A stretch of 7,363 nt of DNA from Limnohabitans sp. (GCA_018883305.1 VEQI01000168.1:1-7363), one strand, 5' to 3'; counted from the first letter of the stretch, positions 1 through 5,964 are shown. The notes: generated by a model from the sequence alone, not told the origin. Numbers and translations are program-made.

Positions 1-554
1 TGTATGTGTGGGTCAATCCGCTCACCATGTGGCTCACCTTTGCCACCTTTGTGGGGTATGCGGTGGTGTACACCGTGATCCTCAAACCCCTCACGCCGCA
101 AAACATTGTGATCGGGGGGGCCTCCGGGGCCATGCCGCCGGTACTGGGCTGGTCGTCTATGACGGGGGATGTGGGTCCTGAAGCCTTGATCTTGTTCCTC
201 ATCATCTTTTTGTGGACGCCACCGCACTTCTGGGCATTGGCGCTGTACCGTGTCGAGGACTATCGCAAATCGGGCCTGCCGATGTTGCCGGTGACGCATG
301 GCAATGAATTCACCCGCTTGCAAATTTTGCTGTACACCTGGGTGTTGCTGGCCGCCTGCCTGATGCCCTTCATTTATCGGATGAGCGGCTGGTTCTATCT
401 GGTGAGTGCGGTCATCCTGTGTCTCATCTTTTGTCTCTATGCCTGGTATTTGTGGCGTGAGTATTCCGATGCGCTGGCCCGCAAGACCTTTCGCTTCTCG
501 CTCATCCATCTGAGCCTGCTGTTCGCCGCCTTGCTGGTGGACCACTACCTGTGA
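1..554 (+). CDS. ctaB: Heme O synthase (protoheme IX farnesyltransferase), 3' part
   Basis: C-terminal part of the integral membrane UbiA-family enzyme that transfers a farnesyl group to heme b, giving heme O, the precursor of heme A in cytochrome c oxidase. The frame is open to the left edge (a Tyr codon at 3-5 precedes the GTG at 6), so the start and the first Asp-rich prenyl-diphosphate motif lie outside. Counting from nt 6, family signatures are NIVIGGASGAMPPVLGW (33-49), TPPHFWALAL (71-80) and YRVEDYRKSGLPMLPVTHG (81-99), which spans the second substrate-binding loop. Five hydrophobic stretches are visible at about 8-26, 60-80, 105-124, 128-150 and 163-178. The stop TGA at 552-554 overlaps the next gene's GTG start, indicating co-transcription and probably translational coupling with the SCO gene. 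The family call is very secure; cyoE is an equivalent symbol. Confidence 0.96.
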   Translation, partial: YVWVNPLTMWLTFATFVGYAVVYTVILKPLTPQNIVIGGASGAMPPVLGWSSMTGDVGPEALILFLIIFLWTPPHFWALALYRVEDYRKSGLPMLPVTHGNEFTRLQILLYTWVLLAACLMPFIYRMSGWFYLVSAVILCLIFCLYAWYLWREYSDALARKTFRFSLIHLSLLFAALLVDHYL

Positions 555-1171
555 GCCCCGTGAGTAGCCTCATGAATTCTCGACGCCGCCAGGTGCTGGT
601 CGCCGCTCTGTCAGCAGTATCTGTGCTTGGCTTGATCGCCTGTGATCCGAACAAACCACAGTTTGTGTCGATTGACATCACCGGGGCGGAATACGCACGA
701 GGCTTTCAACTGCCCGATCAGAACGGCCAAATGCGCTCACTGGAAGAGTTCAAAGGCAAGGTGGTGGCCGTGTTTTTTGGCTACACCCAGTGCCCGGATG
801 TGTGCCCCACCACGCTCACGGAGTGGGTGGAGATCAAACGGCAGCTGGGCGCGGATGGCGACCGCTTGCAGGGCATCTTCATCACCGTGGACCCCGCGCG
901 TGACACCCCCGAAGTGCTCAAGGCCTACATGGGCAACTTCGATCCATCCTTCCTGGCACTGATTCCCGGCAGCCCCGAGGCCTTGGCGCAAGTGGCCAAG
1001 GAATACAAGATCATCTACAAGAAGGTGGACGGCAAGACGCCGGGCAGTTACACCATGGACCACTCGGCCGGCAGCTACCTGTATGACCCGCAGGGGCGCT
1101 TGCGGCTATACAGCCGTTATGGCAACAGCGTGGACGGTCTGGTCACAGACATCAAGCAGTTGTTGAGGTAA
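551..1171 (+). CDS. SCO1/SenC-family copper chaperone lipoprotein
   Basis: Thioredoxin-fold protein of the SCO/SenC family, which delivers copper to, or reduces, the CuA site of cytochrome c oxidase on the outer face of the inner membrane. Numbered from GTG 551, the copper-binding motif CPDVC supplies Cys81 and Cys85, and the third ligand is His171 in TMDHSAGSYLYDPQG. The core strands KVVAVFFGYTQ and GIFITVDPARDTPEVL are typical. The N-terminus has an Arg-rich start (SRRRQVLV), a hydrophobic core and a lipobox ending in LIAC, predicting lipidation at Cys31; Asp follows at +2, the inner-membrane retention residue in E. coli. The start is uncertain: GTG 551 overlaps the ctaB stop as GTGA, but GTG 560 and ATG 572 are in frame. 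ATG 572 gives a more normal 24-residue lipoprotein signal, and none has a strong Shine-Dalgarno. Length (206 aa) fits the family. Its position after ctaB supports a role in oxidase assembly. Confidence 0.95.
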   Translation: MSPVSSLMNSRRRQVLVAALSAVSVLGLIACDPNKPQFVSIDITGAEYARGFQLPDQNGQMRSLEEFKGKVVAVFFGYTQCPDVCPTTLTEWVEIKRQLGADGDRLQGIFITVDPARDTPEVLKAYMGNFDPSFLALIPGSPEALAQVAKEYKIIYKKVDGKTPGSYTMDHSAGSYLYDPQGRLRLYSRYGNSVDGLVTDIKQLLR

Positions 1172-1200
1172 CGGCTGAACGGAATCCGCCTGAAAAAGCT

Positions 1201-2136
1201 TCACGCGTAGTCGGCCAGCGCTGCGCGCATCTTCTTCATGGCCGCCACTTCGATCTGGCGGATGCGCTCGGCGCTGACACCGTATTCATCGGCCAGTTCG
1301 TGCAGGGTCATGCCCCCCGAGCCATCGTCGTTGACTTTCAGCCAACGCTCTTCCACGATGCGACGGCTGCGTGTATCCAGCGCTTGCAAGGCGGCAGCAA
1401 TGCCGTCAGAGGCCAGCACGTCGCGCTGATGGGCCTCGATGCGGGCGGTGGGCTCGTGGCTGGCGTCGGCCAGGTAGGCGATGGGGCCAAAGGCCTCTTC
1501 GCCATCGTCACGCGGCGCCGGGTCCAGCAGCACGTCACCACCGGACATGCGCGTTTCCATCTCCATGACTTCCTCGCGCTTGACATTGAGTTCACGCGCC
1601 ACCACATCGATTTGGTCTTCCGACAGCGTGTCACGGTGTGTGACGCCGTGCTCGGCGGCGTCGGCCTTCAGGCCCTGCTTCATGGAGCGCAGGTTGAAGA
1701 ACAGCTTGCGCTGGGCCTTGGTGGTGGCCACCTTCACCATGCGCCAGTTGCGCAGGATGTATTCGTGGATTTCCGCCTTGATCCAGTGCAGCGCGTAGCT
1801 GACCAGGCGCACGCCCTGGTCCGGGTCAAAGCGCTTGACGGCTTTCATCAGGCCCACGTTGCCCTCCTGGATGAGGTCGGCATGCGGCAGGCCATAACCC
1901 AGGTATTGACGCGAGACCGACACCACCACGCGCAGGTGCGACATGATGAGCTTTCCGGCGGCTTCTAGGTTGCCTTGCTCCTTGAGCTCACGGGCAAAGC
2001 GTTGTTCTTCTTCCAGCGTGAGCATGGGCATGCGGTTCACGGCCGAGATGTAGGCGTCCAGGTGGCCAAGCGGCGGCACCAGGGCCCACGGATTGCGGGC
2101 TACGAGTGCTTGGGAGGAGGTCGTCAAAGCGGTCAT
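1201..2136 (-). CDS. rpoH: RNA polymerase sigma-32 (heat-shock sigma factor RpoH)
   Basis: Alternative sigma factor that directs RNA polymerase to heat-shock promoters (chaperones and proteases). The 311-aa product is slightly longer than E. coli RpoH. Region 2 is intact: SHLRVVVSVSRQYLGYG (66-82), the core-binding stretch DLIQEGNVGLMKAV (87-100), then RFDPDQGVRLVSYALHWIKA. The diagnostic RpoH box QRKLFFNLR lies at 142-150 and separates RpoH from RpoD, RpoS and FliA. Region 4.2 has a complete helix-turn-helix, TLHELADEYGVSAERIRQIE (277-296). The ATG at 2136-2134 is supported by AAAGGA eight bases upstream. It is transcribed toward the SCO gene, with 29 bp between the two stop codons. A perfect CIRCE operator lies 34 bp upstream of the start, so expression is probably repressed by HrcA. 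No part is missing or unusual. Confidence 0.98.
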   Translation of the reverse strand: MTALTTSSQALVARNPWALVPPLGHLDAYISAVNRMPMLTLEEEQRFARELKEQGNLEAAGKLIMSHLRVVVSVSRQYLGYGLPHADLIQEGNVGLMKAVKRFDPDQGVRLVSYALHWIKAEIHEYILRNWRMVKVATTKAQRKLFFNLRSMKQGLKADAAEHGVTHRDTLSEDQIDVVARELNVKREEVMEMETRMSGGDVLLDPAPRDDGEEAFGPIAYLADASHEPTARIEAHQRDVLASDGIAAALQALDTRSRRIVEERWLKVNDDGSGGMTLHELADEYGVSAERIRQIEVAAMKKMRAALADYA

Positions 2137-2144
2137 GCGTGTAG

Positions 2145-2150
2145 TCCTTT
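2145..2150 (-). promoter_or_regulatory. rpoH Shine-Dalgarno site
   Basis: On the minus strand AAAGGA lies eight bases before the rpoH ATG (2136-2134). It is a good match to the anti-Shine-Dalgarno sequence and fixes the start at this ATG. Confidence 0.8.
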
Positions 2151-2167
2151 CGGATACGTATAACGCA

Positions 2168-2197
2168 ATATTAGCACTCCGGTTGACCGAGTGCTAA
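2168..2197 (-). promoter_or_regulatory. Candidate sigma-70 promoter of rpoH overlapping CIRCE
   Basis: On the minus strand TTAGCA (2197-2192, 4 of 6 to TTGACA) and TAATAT (2173-2168, 4 of 6 to TATAAT) are separated by 18 bp. The -35 falls inside the first CIRCE arm and the -10 overlaps the end of the second. Transcription would begin near 2161, leaving about 25 nt of leader that still contains the Shine-Dalgarno. Both hexamers are moderate matches, so this is inference. The geometry is what direct repression by a CIRCE-bound protein would need. I saw no match to the sigma-32 consensus. Confidence 0.45.
2171..2197 (-). promoter_or_regulatory. CIRCE element (HrcA operator) upstream of rpoH
   Basis: The sequence reads TTAGCACTC, nine bases, GAGTGCTAA. 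Both 9-bp arms (2171-2179 and 2189-2197) are perfect inverted copies and match the canonical CIRCE operator TTAGCACTC-N9-GAGTGCTAA exactly, including spacer length. CIRCE is bound by the repressor HrcA, whose activity depends on GroEL, and it usually controls groESL and hrcA-dnaK operons. Here its inner edge is 34 bp before the rpoH start and no other gene starts nearby, so rpoH is the obvious target. Since CIRCE is symmetric, strand is assigned from the target gene. Confidence 0.95.
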
Positions 2198-2205
2198 TCC
2201 TGATT

Positions 2206-2231
2206 GGAATTAAGGGTATTCCCTTGGTTCC
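2206..2231. repeat. Imperfect 11-bp inverted repeat upstream of the rpoH CIRCE
   Basis: GGAATTAAGGG (2206-2216) and CCCTTGGTTCC (2221-2231) are inverted copies with 9 of 11 positions complementary and a 4-bp TATT centre. In plus-strand RNA the two mismatches become G-U pairs, so all 11 positions could pair. In minus-strand RNA, the sense for mmgE and rpoH, they are C-A mismatches. It starts 9 bp beyond the CIRCE. No T-run follows it on the minus strand, so it does not look like an ordinary mmgE terminator. It could be a second operator site; function unknown. Confidence 0.5.
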
Positions 2232-2298
2232 GTGGCCGGTTCTATCCCTGGTCGCTTCCCGAGCTTGAGTGAGGTTATCCCGAGGACACCTCAGGCGA
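2232..2298. other. Remainder of the mmgE-rpoH intergenic spacer
   Basis: This AT-poor stretch between the mmgE stop and the dyad upstream of rpoH has no convincing gene or promoter. A weak stem TGAGGT/ACCTCA (2270-2275 and 2288-2293, with a 12-nt loop, reaching into the start of the spacer) lacks a U-tract, so I do not call a terminator. TCCCGAG occurs twice (2257-2263 and 2278-2284) without evident meaning. Confidence 0.4.
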
Positions 2299-3675
2299 TC
2301 AGCCGCGAGCGCGCGCCAGATCCACCAGCGTCTGCACAGAGCTGGCCTGGCCCAGACCCCAGCAAGCCTGGATCAGCGCTTCCACCTGTGAGGCGCCCAA
2401 TACCGGATCGGCCTGGTCGTGGAACTTGCGCGCCAGCATGTCGTCCGTCATGGGACGCTCCAGCGATCCTATGGCGTGATCCACCCGCAGGGCGATACTG
2501 GTGCCATTGGTCAGCACGGCGGTGACTTCCACCGCAGCCTCGTCGATGCGGTCGTCCACCGTGGCCACGATCTTGCGGCGCAGGGCCACCATGTCGGGGC
2601 GGTTGACGATGTCGTCGGCATATTCGCCCTCGCCGGCGCGACCAAAGATCAGGCCGGCCGCGCAGCCGTGGTAGACGCTGAACTTGGCCTGCAAGCCGTC
2701 CACCGGTTCTTTCTTGCCCGTCAGCTCCAGCACCAGCGAGTGGACCCGCAGCTCCAGACGCTCGATGTCTTCGGCCTTCACGCCGCGCTCACGCAGCTGG
2801 GCGCAGGCGTCAATGCTGGGGTGAATCACGATGCCGCAGGCAAACGGCTTGTAGGTGTTGAAGCTGATCTCGAAACGTTGACCGAGTTCACCGTTGATTT
2901 CATTCCAGTCGCACTTGGGTGAGACCACCTGGGCAAAACCGCGCGGCGCCTCGATGGCGCGCGGGCTTGCCGTGAAGCCCTTTTGGGCCATGAGCGCTGC
3001 CATCAGGCCGGCACGTGCAGCACCGCCGGGGTGGAAGGGCTTGGTCATGGTGCCAAATTGCTCACGCAGGCCCACCGGCTGCGAGGCCGCAATGCCCAGT
3101 GCCATGGCGGTTTTGTCAGTGTCCAGTCCCAGCAGGCGCGAGCAGGCTGCTGCTGAACCCAGCATGCCGGTGGTGCCAGTGATGTGCCAGCCGCGATCGT
3201 AGTGGTCCGGGTAAATGCAATTGCCCACGCGGCAAGCCACGTCGATGCCCAGCACCAGAGCGTCGATCACCTGGCGGCCGGAGGCGCCAGTTTTCTCGGC
3301 CAGCGCCAGCAGGGCCGAGGCCACCGGCCCCGCCGGGTGGATGATGGTCTTGAGGTGGGTGTCGTCAAAGTCGAAGGTGTGCGAGCTGATGCCGTTGATC
3401 AGCGCGGCACTGGCAATGTCCACGCGCTCTTGGCGACCCGCCAGCGTGGCTTGCGGGGCCGGCTCCAGCACTTGCACGGCGGCCAGGGCGGCTTCAGCCG
3501 CCTCGTGGTGCGCTGCGCCCACGGCACAACCCAGCCAGTTCATGAACGTGCGGTGTGCTTCATGATCGACCGCATCGCTCCAGCCGCGCGAGGGGTGGGT
3601 GGCGACAAAACGGGCCAGGGTCTGGGTAATGGGTGGGGCGTTGTGGTCGGCATTGACCTGGGTGTTGCGGGCCAT
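2299..3675 (-). CDS. MmgE/PrpD family protein (dehydratase/decarboxylase-like)
   Basis: A full-length 458-aa cytoplasmic member of the MmgE/PrpD family, which includes 2-methylcitrate dehydratase and cis-aconitate decarboxylase. Conserved blocks appear in order: HTFDFDDTH (99-107), the HPAGPV segment (113-118), GWHITGTTG (162-170), KPFHPGGAARAGL (212-224), KPFACGIVIHPSIDA (276-290) and AKFSVYHGCAAGL (330-342). The His, Lys and Tyr residues in these blocks sit where family active-site residues are expected (His107, His164, Lys212, Lys276, Tyr335), so the enzyme looks catalytically intact. The ATG at 3675-3673 is preceded by AGGA seven bases upstream. It follows the Bug-receptor gene by 94 bp, suggesting the receptor binds its substrate or a precursor. 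No prpB or prpC is nearby, so a methylcitrate-cycle PrpD role is not supported. The exact substrate is unknown; a di- or tricarboxylate-like acid is an inference. Confidence 0.92.
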   Translation of the reverse strand: MARNTQVNADHNAPPITQTLARFVATHPSRGWSDAVDHEAHRTFMNWLGCAVGAAHHEAAEAALAAVQVLEPAPQATLAGRQERVDIASAALINGISSHTFDFDDTHLKTIIHPAGPVASALLALAEKTGASGRQVIDALVLGIDVACRVGNCIYPDHYDRGWHITGTTGMLGSAAACSRLLGLDTDKTAMALGIAASQPVGLREQFGTMTKPFHPGGAARAGLMAALMAQKGFTASPRAIEAPRGFAQVVSPKCDWNEINGELGQRFEISFNTYKPFACGIVIHPSIDACAQLRERGVKAEDIERLELRVHSLVLELTGKKEPVDGLQAKFSVYHGCAAGLIFGRAGEGEYADDIVNRPDMVALRRKIVATVDDRIDEAAVEVTAVLTNGTSIALRVDHAIGSLERPMTDDMLARKFHDQADPVLGASQVEALIQACWGLGQASSVQTLVDLARARG

Positions 3676-3684
3676 GAAGGTTCC

Positions 3685-3708
3685 TGAGTCAGTGAGTCAA
3701 ATGAGTGA
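3685..3708. repeat. Tandem TGAGTCA repeats in the mmgE leader
   Basis: TGAGTCA occurs at 3685-3691 and 3693-3699 with one base between, and a one-mismatch copy TGAGTGA follows at 3702-3708. Each exact copy is itself a near-palindrome (TGA-G-TCA). They end just upstream of the mmgE Shine-Dalgarno AGGA. They could be a binding-site array or chance; the units are short. Confidence 0.4.
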
Positions 3709-3716
3709 TCCGCGAA

Positions 3717-3729
3717 ACGTGCTGCACGT
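3717..3729. repeat. 13-bp perfect palindrome upstream of mmgE
   Basis: ACGTGC (3717-3722), one central T, GCACGT (3724-3729) form a perfect dyad in the 94-bp gap between the Bug receptor gene and mmgE. On the minus strand a TTGACG hexamer (3732-3727) overlaps it and could be a -35, but no good -10 follows at 16-18 bp. As RNA it folds into a 5-bp stem with a 3-nt loop and only two or three U residues after it, so a terminator is unlikely. A repressor operator for mmgE is possible. Confidence 0.45.
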
Positions 3730-3769
3730 CAAGCTTGAATGGCGCAGATTGTCGCCGGGGTGGCGTACA

Positions 3770-4750
3770 TCAGCTGTCGAGTTGGATATTGCGTGCCTTG
3801 GCCAGACGCGACCAACGCTCCAGGTCGTTGCGGATGTATTGCGCAAAGGTGTCGGGCGTCATGGGTTGCGGCTCGATGGCTTCCACCGAGAGTTTGTCTC
3901 GCAAATCGGGTGCACTCAGCACGGATTTCAGCGTGTCGTTGAGCAGCTTGACGATGGGGGCGGGCATGCCAGCCGGTCCCACAACTCCATACCACTGCAC
4001 GGCATCAAAGCCTTTGAACCCCAGCTCTTCCAGGGTGGGCGTGTCCTTCAACTGCGGATGGCGCTGCGGTCCGGTCACGGCCAGGGGACGGGCACGACCT
4101 GAGCGGATATGGGGCAGGGCAGCCGCCAGACCGGGGAACATGGCCTGCGTCTGACCCGCGATCAAGTCGGTGAAGGCCGGGGCGATGCCGCGGTAAGGCA
4201 CGTGCGTCATCTCGCTTTGGGTTTGCTGCTTGAACAGCTCCATGGTCAAGTGCGTCAGTGAGCCTTGGCCGGATGATCCGTAACTGGCGGACGGATTGCT
4301 GCGCAGATAGGCCAGCAATTCGGTCACCGACTGGGCCGGTACCTGCGGATTCACCACCAGCACGTTGGGGGTGCTGCCAATCATGCCGATGGGCGTGAAG
4401 TCCTTCAGCGCGTCGTAGGGCAGGTTGCGGCGTGTGGCCGGACTGGTGCCCAGGGTGGCCACATAGCCTTGCATCAGCACGTAGCCATCCGGCGCAGCGC
4501 GCGCGGTGTTTTGACAGGCGATGACACCGCCGCCGCCGCCCTGGTTGTCCACCACGATGGACTGACCCAGCGCGCGTGCCCAGCGCTCACAGACGGTACG
4601 CCCCACCATGTCGCTGCCACCGCCAGCGGCGACCGGCACGATGTAGCGGATGGGCTTGCTGGGATAGGCAGTCTGGGCCGACAGAGACAGGCTGGCACTG
4701 AGGCCCGAACCGGCCATGACCTTCAACACAGTGCGACGCGATGTACTCAC
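3770..4750 (-). CDS. Bug/TctC-type tripartite tricarboxylate receptor with Tat-like signal
   Basis: Extracytoplasmic solute-binding protein of the Bug (TctC) family, the periplasmic receptors linked to tripartite tricarboxylate transporters and greatly expanded in Burkholderiales. The 326-aa length is normal. The hallmark mature start YPSKPIRYIVPVAAGGGSD (29-47) forms the ligand loop; further signatures are QGGGGGVIACQNTARAAPDG (70-89), YGSSGQGSLTHL (157-168), VPYRGIAPAFTDLIAGQ (184-200) and PAGMPAPIVKLLN (259-271). The signal peptide starts SRRTVLK (4-10), close to the Tat motif S/T-RR-x-F-L-K with Val for Phe, and cleavage near SLSAQTA is plausible. The start is GTG 4750-4748, with AGAGAGG about seven bases upstream. 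Only 32 bp separate it from the ftsY stop and no terminator is visible, so read-through from ftsY is likely. No tctA or tctB membrane genes are in the window; it appears to be an orphan receptor. The ligand is unknown. Confidence 0.94.
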   Translation of the reverse strand: MSTSRRTVLKVMAGSGLSASLSLSAQTAYPSKPIRYIVPVAAGGGSDMVGRTVCERWARALGQSIVVDNQGGGGGVIACQNTARAAPDGYVLMQGYVATLGTSPATRRNLPYDALKDFTPIGMIGSTPNVLVVNPQVPAQSVTELLAYLRSNPSASYGSSGQGSLTHLTMELFKQQTQSEMTHVPYRGIAPAFTDLIAGQTQAMFPGLAAALPHIRSGRARPLAVTGPQRHPQLKDTPTLEELGFKGFDAVQWYGVVGPAGMPAPIVKLLNDTLKSVLSAPDLRDKLSVEAIEPQPMTPDTFAQYIRNDLERWSRLAKARNIQLDS

Positions 4751-4782
4751 CCTTGAACCTCTCTGGCGTGAACAGGCGGCGA

Positions 4783-5934
4783 TTATGCGCCGAGCAGGGC
4801 TTGCGCAAATTCGCGTGCGTGAAAGGCTTGTAAATCTTCCAGTTTTTCACCCACGCCGATGAAATACACCGGCACCGGACCCGCGCGCACGCCATCCCGC
4901 TGCCGCTCCTGGCCCCAGCGCGCAATGGCGGCCAGCACGCCGCCCTTGGCGGTGCCGTCCAGCTTGGTGATGATGAGCCCGGTGAGGCCCAGCGCCTCGT
5001 CAAACGCCTTGACCTGCGCCAGCGCGTTCTGGCCGGTGTTGCCATCAATGACCAGCAGCACTTCGTGAGGCGCGCTGGCGTCGGCTTTCTGGACCACGCG
5101 GCGCACCTTCTTGAGTTCCTCCATCAAATGGAGTTGGGTGGGGAGTCGTCCGGCGGTGTCCACCAGCACCACATCCCGTCCCCGTGCCTTGCCTGCGGTG
5201 ACCGCATCAAAGCTCACGGCAGCCGGGTCGCCGCCTTCCTGGCTGATGATGTCCACCTGATTGCGGTCGGCCCACACCAGAAGCTGCTCGCGCGCGGCGG
5301 CGCGGAAGGTGTCGGCTGCGGCCAGCAGCACGCTGGCGCCATGGTCGCTGAGATGGCGGGTCAGTTTGCCAATGGAGGTGGTTTTGCCGGCACCATTGAC
5401 ACCGGCCACCATGATGACGGTGGGCGCGTGCTCACCAATGCGCAGCGGTTGCTCCAGCGGTTGCAGCAGTTCGGTCAGTGCGTCAGCCAGCAGGCCGCGC
5501 ACCAGCACCGGATCTTCGGCCTTGGTTTCCTTGACCCGACGCTTGAGGTCCTGGAGCAGGAATTCGGTGGCGGGGACGCCGGCGTCGGCCATCAACAGGG
5601 CGGCTTCCAGGGATTCATACAGGTCGTCGTCGATCTGCTTGCCGGTGAACACCTCGGCAATGCCCTGACCGGTACGACGCAGTCCCTGGCGCAGACGGGA
5701 CAGCCAGCCGGTACGGGCAGCGGGCTCGGTGGTGACCGGGGCGCTGGAGGTGAGGGTTGGTGACGGTGCGGCAGGTGGGGACGCAGATGGGGCGGCAGCA
5801 GGGGCTGGCCCTTGTTGGAGGGCTGGCTTGGTCGTGGCGGTAGGCGTCACCGCTGTCGCAGGCGCTGGGCTCTGTGCGCCAGGACTTGCAGCCACATCTG
5901 GCGCCGGGGTTTTTTTCCGGAAAAAGCTGAACAT
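4783..5934 (-). CDS. ftsY: Signal recognition particle receptor FtsY
   Basis: SRP receptor GTPase that docks ribosome-nascent chain-SRP complexes at the inner membrane for insertion through SecYEG. I choose ATG 5934-5932 (383 aa) because it gives MFSFFRKK, a typical basic, aromatic start; a longer frame from ATG 6015 adds 27 non-conserved residues and would begin almost on the divergent gene. Residues 9-73 are an Ala/Pro/Thr-rich linker, shorter than and unlike the acidic A domain of E. coli. The NG domain follows: N-domain helices from about 77, G1 GVNGAGKTT (178-186), DTFRAAA (208-214), G3 DTAGR (259-263), G4 TKLDG (323-327) and G5 GVGE (360-363). All GTPase residues are present. Between KGG and GVGE lie about 11 more residues than in E. 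coli, centred on GQERQRDGVRAG (341-352). AGGA lies 11 bases before the start, partly inside a predicted hairpin. Confidence 0.96.
   Translation of the reverse strand: MFSFFRKKTPAPDVAASPGAQSPAPATAVTPTATTKPALQQGPAPAAAPSASPPAAPSPTLTSSAPVTTEPAARTGWLSRLRQGLRRTGQGIAEVFTGKQIDDDLYESLEAALLMADAGVPATEFLLQDLKRRVKETKAEDPVLVRGLLADALTELLQPLEQPLRIGEHAPTVIMVAGVNGAGKTTSIGKLTRHLSDHGASVLLAAADTFRAAAREQLLVWADRNQVDIISQEGGDPAAVSFDAVTAGKARGRDVVLVDTAGRLPTQLHLMEELKKVRRVVQKADASAPHEVLLVIDGNTGQNALAQVKAFDEALGLTGLIITKLDGTAKGGVLAAIARWGQERQRDGVRAGPVPVYFIGVGEKLEDLQAFHAREFAQALLGA
5912..5925. repeat. 14-bp perfect palindrome in ftsY codons 4-8
   Basis: TTTTTCCGGAAAAA is a perfect dyad inside the coding sequence for Phe-Phe-Arg-Lys-Lys. 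It adjoins a run of seven A residues on the coding strand (5916-5910), at codons 7-9. It may just follow from the codons used. Confidence 0.5.
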
Positions 5935-5941
5935 GCGCGGG

Positions 5942-5964
5942 AGGTTCCTAGAATCGCGGAACCT
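5942..5964 (-). promoter_or_regulatory. Hairpin in the ftsY leader covering the Shine-Dalgarno
   Basis: AGGTTCC (minus strand 5964-5958) and GGAACCT (5948-5942) are perfect 7-bp inverted arms with a 9-nt loop. The only reasonable ftsY Shine-Dalgarno, AGGA (5949-5946), lies at the loop-stem border with three of its four bases paired. If transcription starts upstream, the fold would partly hide the ribosome site. The dyad is directly visible; its role is inferred. Confidence 0.45.

Noticed and set aside
114..120. Run of seven G residues in ctaB as a frameshift or phase-variable tract
   Set aside because: The frame is intact through the conserved IGGASGA motif, and the run is explained by Gly-Gly codons.
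1172..1200. Possible bidirectional terminator between the convergent SCO and rpoH genes
   Set aside because: CGGAATCCG is symmetric but has only one central base, too tight to fold, and no GC-rich stem with a T-run is present on either strand. Five A/T bases near 1193-1197 alone are not enough.
2270..2293. TGAGGT/ACCTCA stem after mmgE as a terminator
   Set aside because: Only six pairs around a 12-nt loop, one arm nearly at the stop codon, and no U-tract on the minus strand.
3184..3687. Long open frames on the plus strand opposite mmgE, such as 2419-2922 and 3184-3687
   Set aside because: They are antisense to a well-conserved gene, have no recognisable domains or ribosome sites, and are expected from GC-rich codon bias.
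5065..5763. 232-codon plus-strand frame opposite ftsY
   Set aside because: Low-complexity Gly/His/Gln-rich translation antisense to conserved GTPase motifs; a frame shadow.
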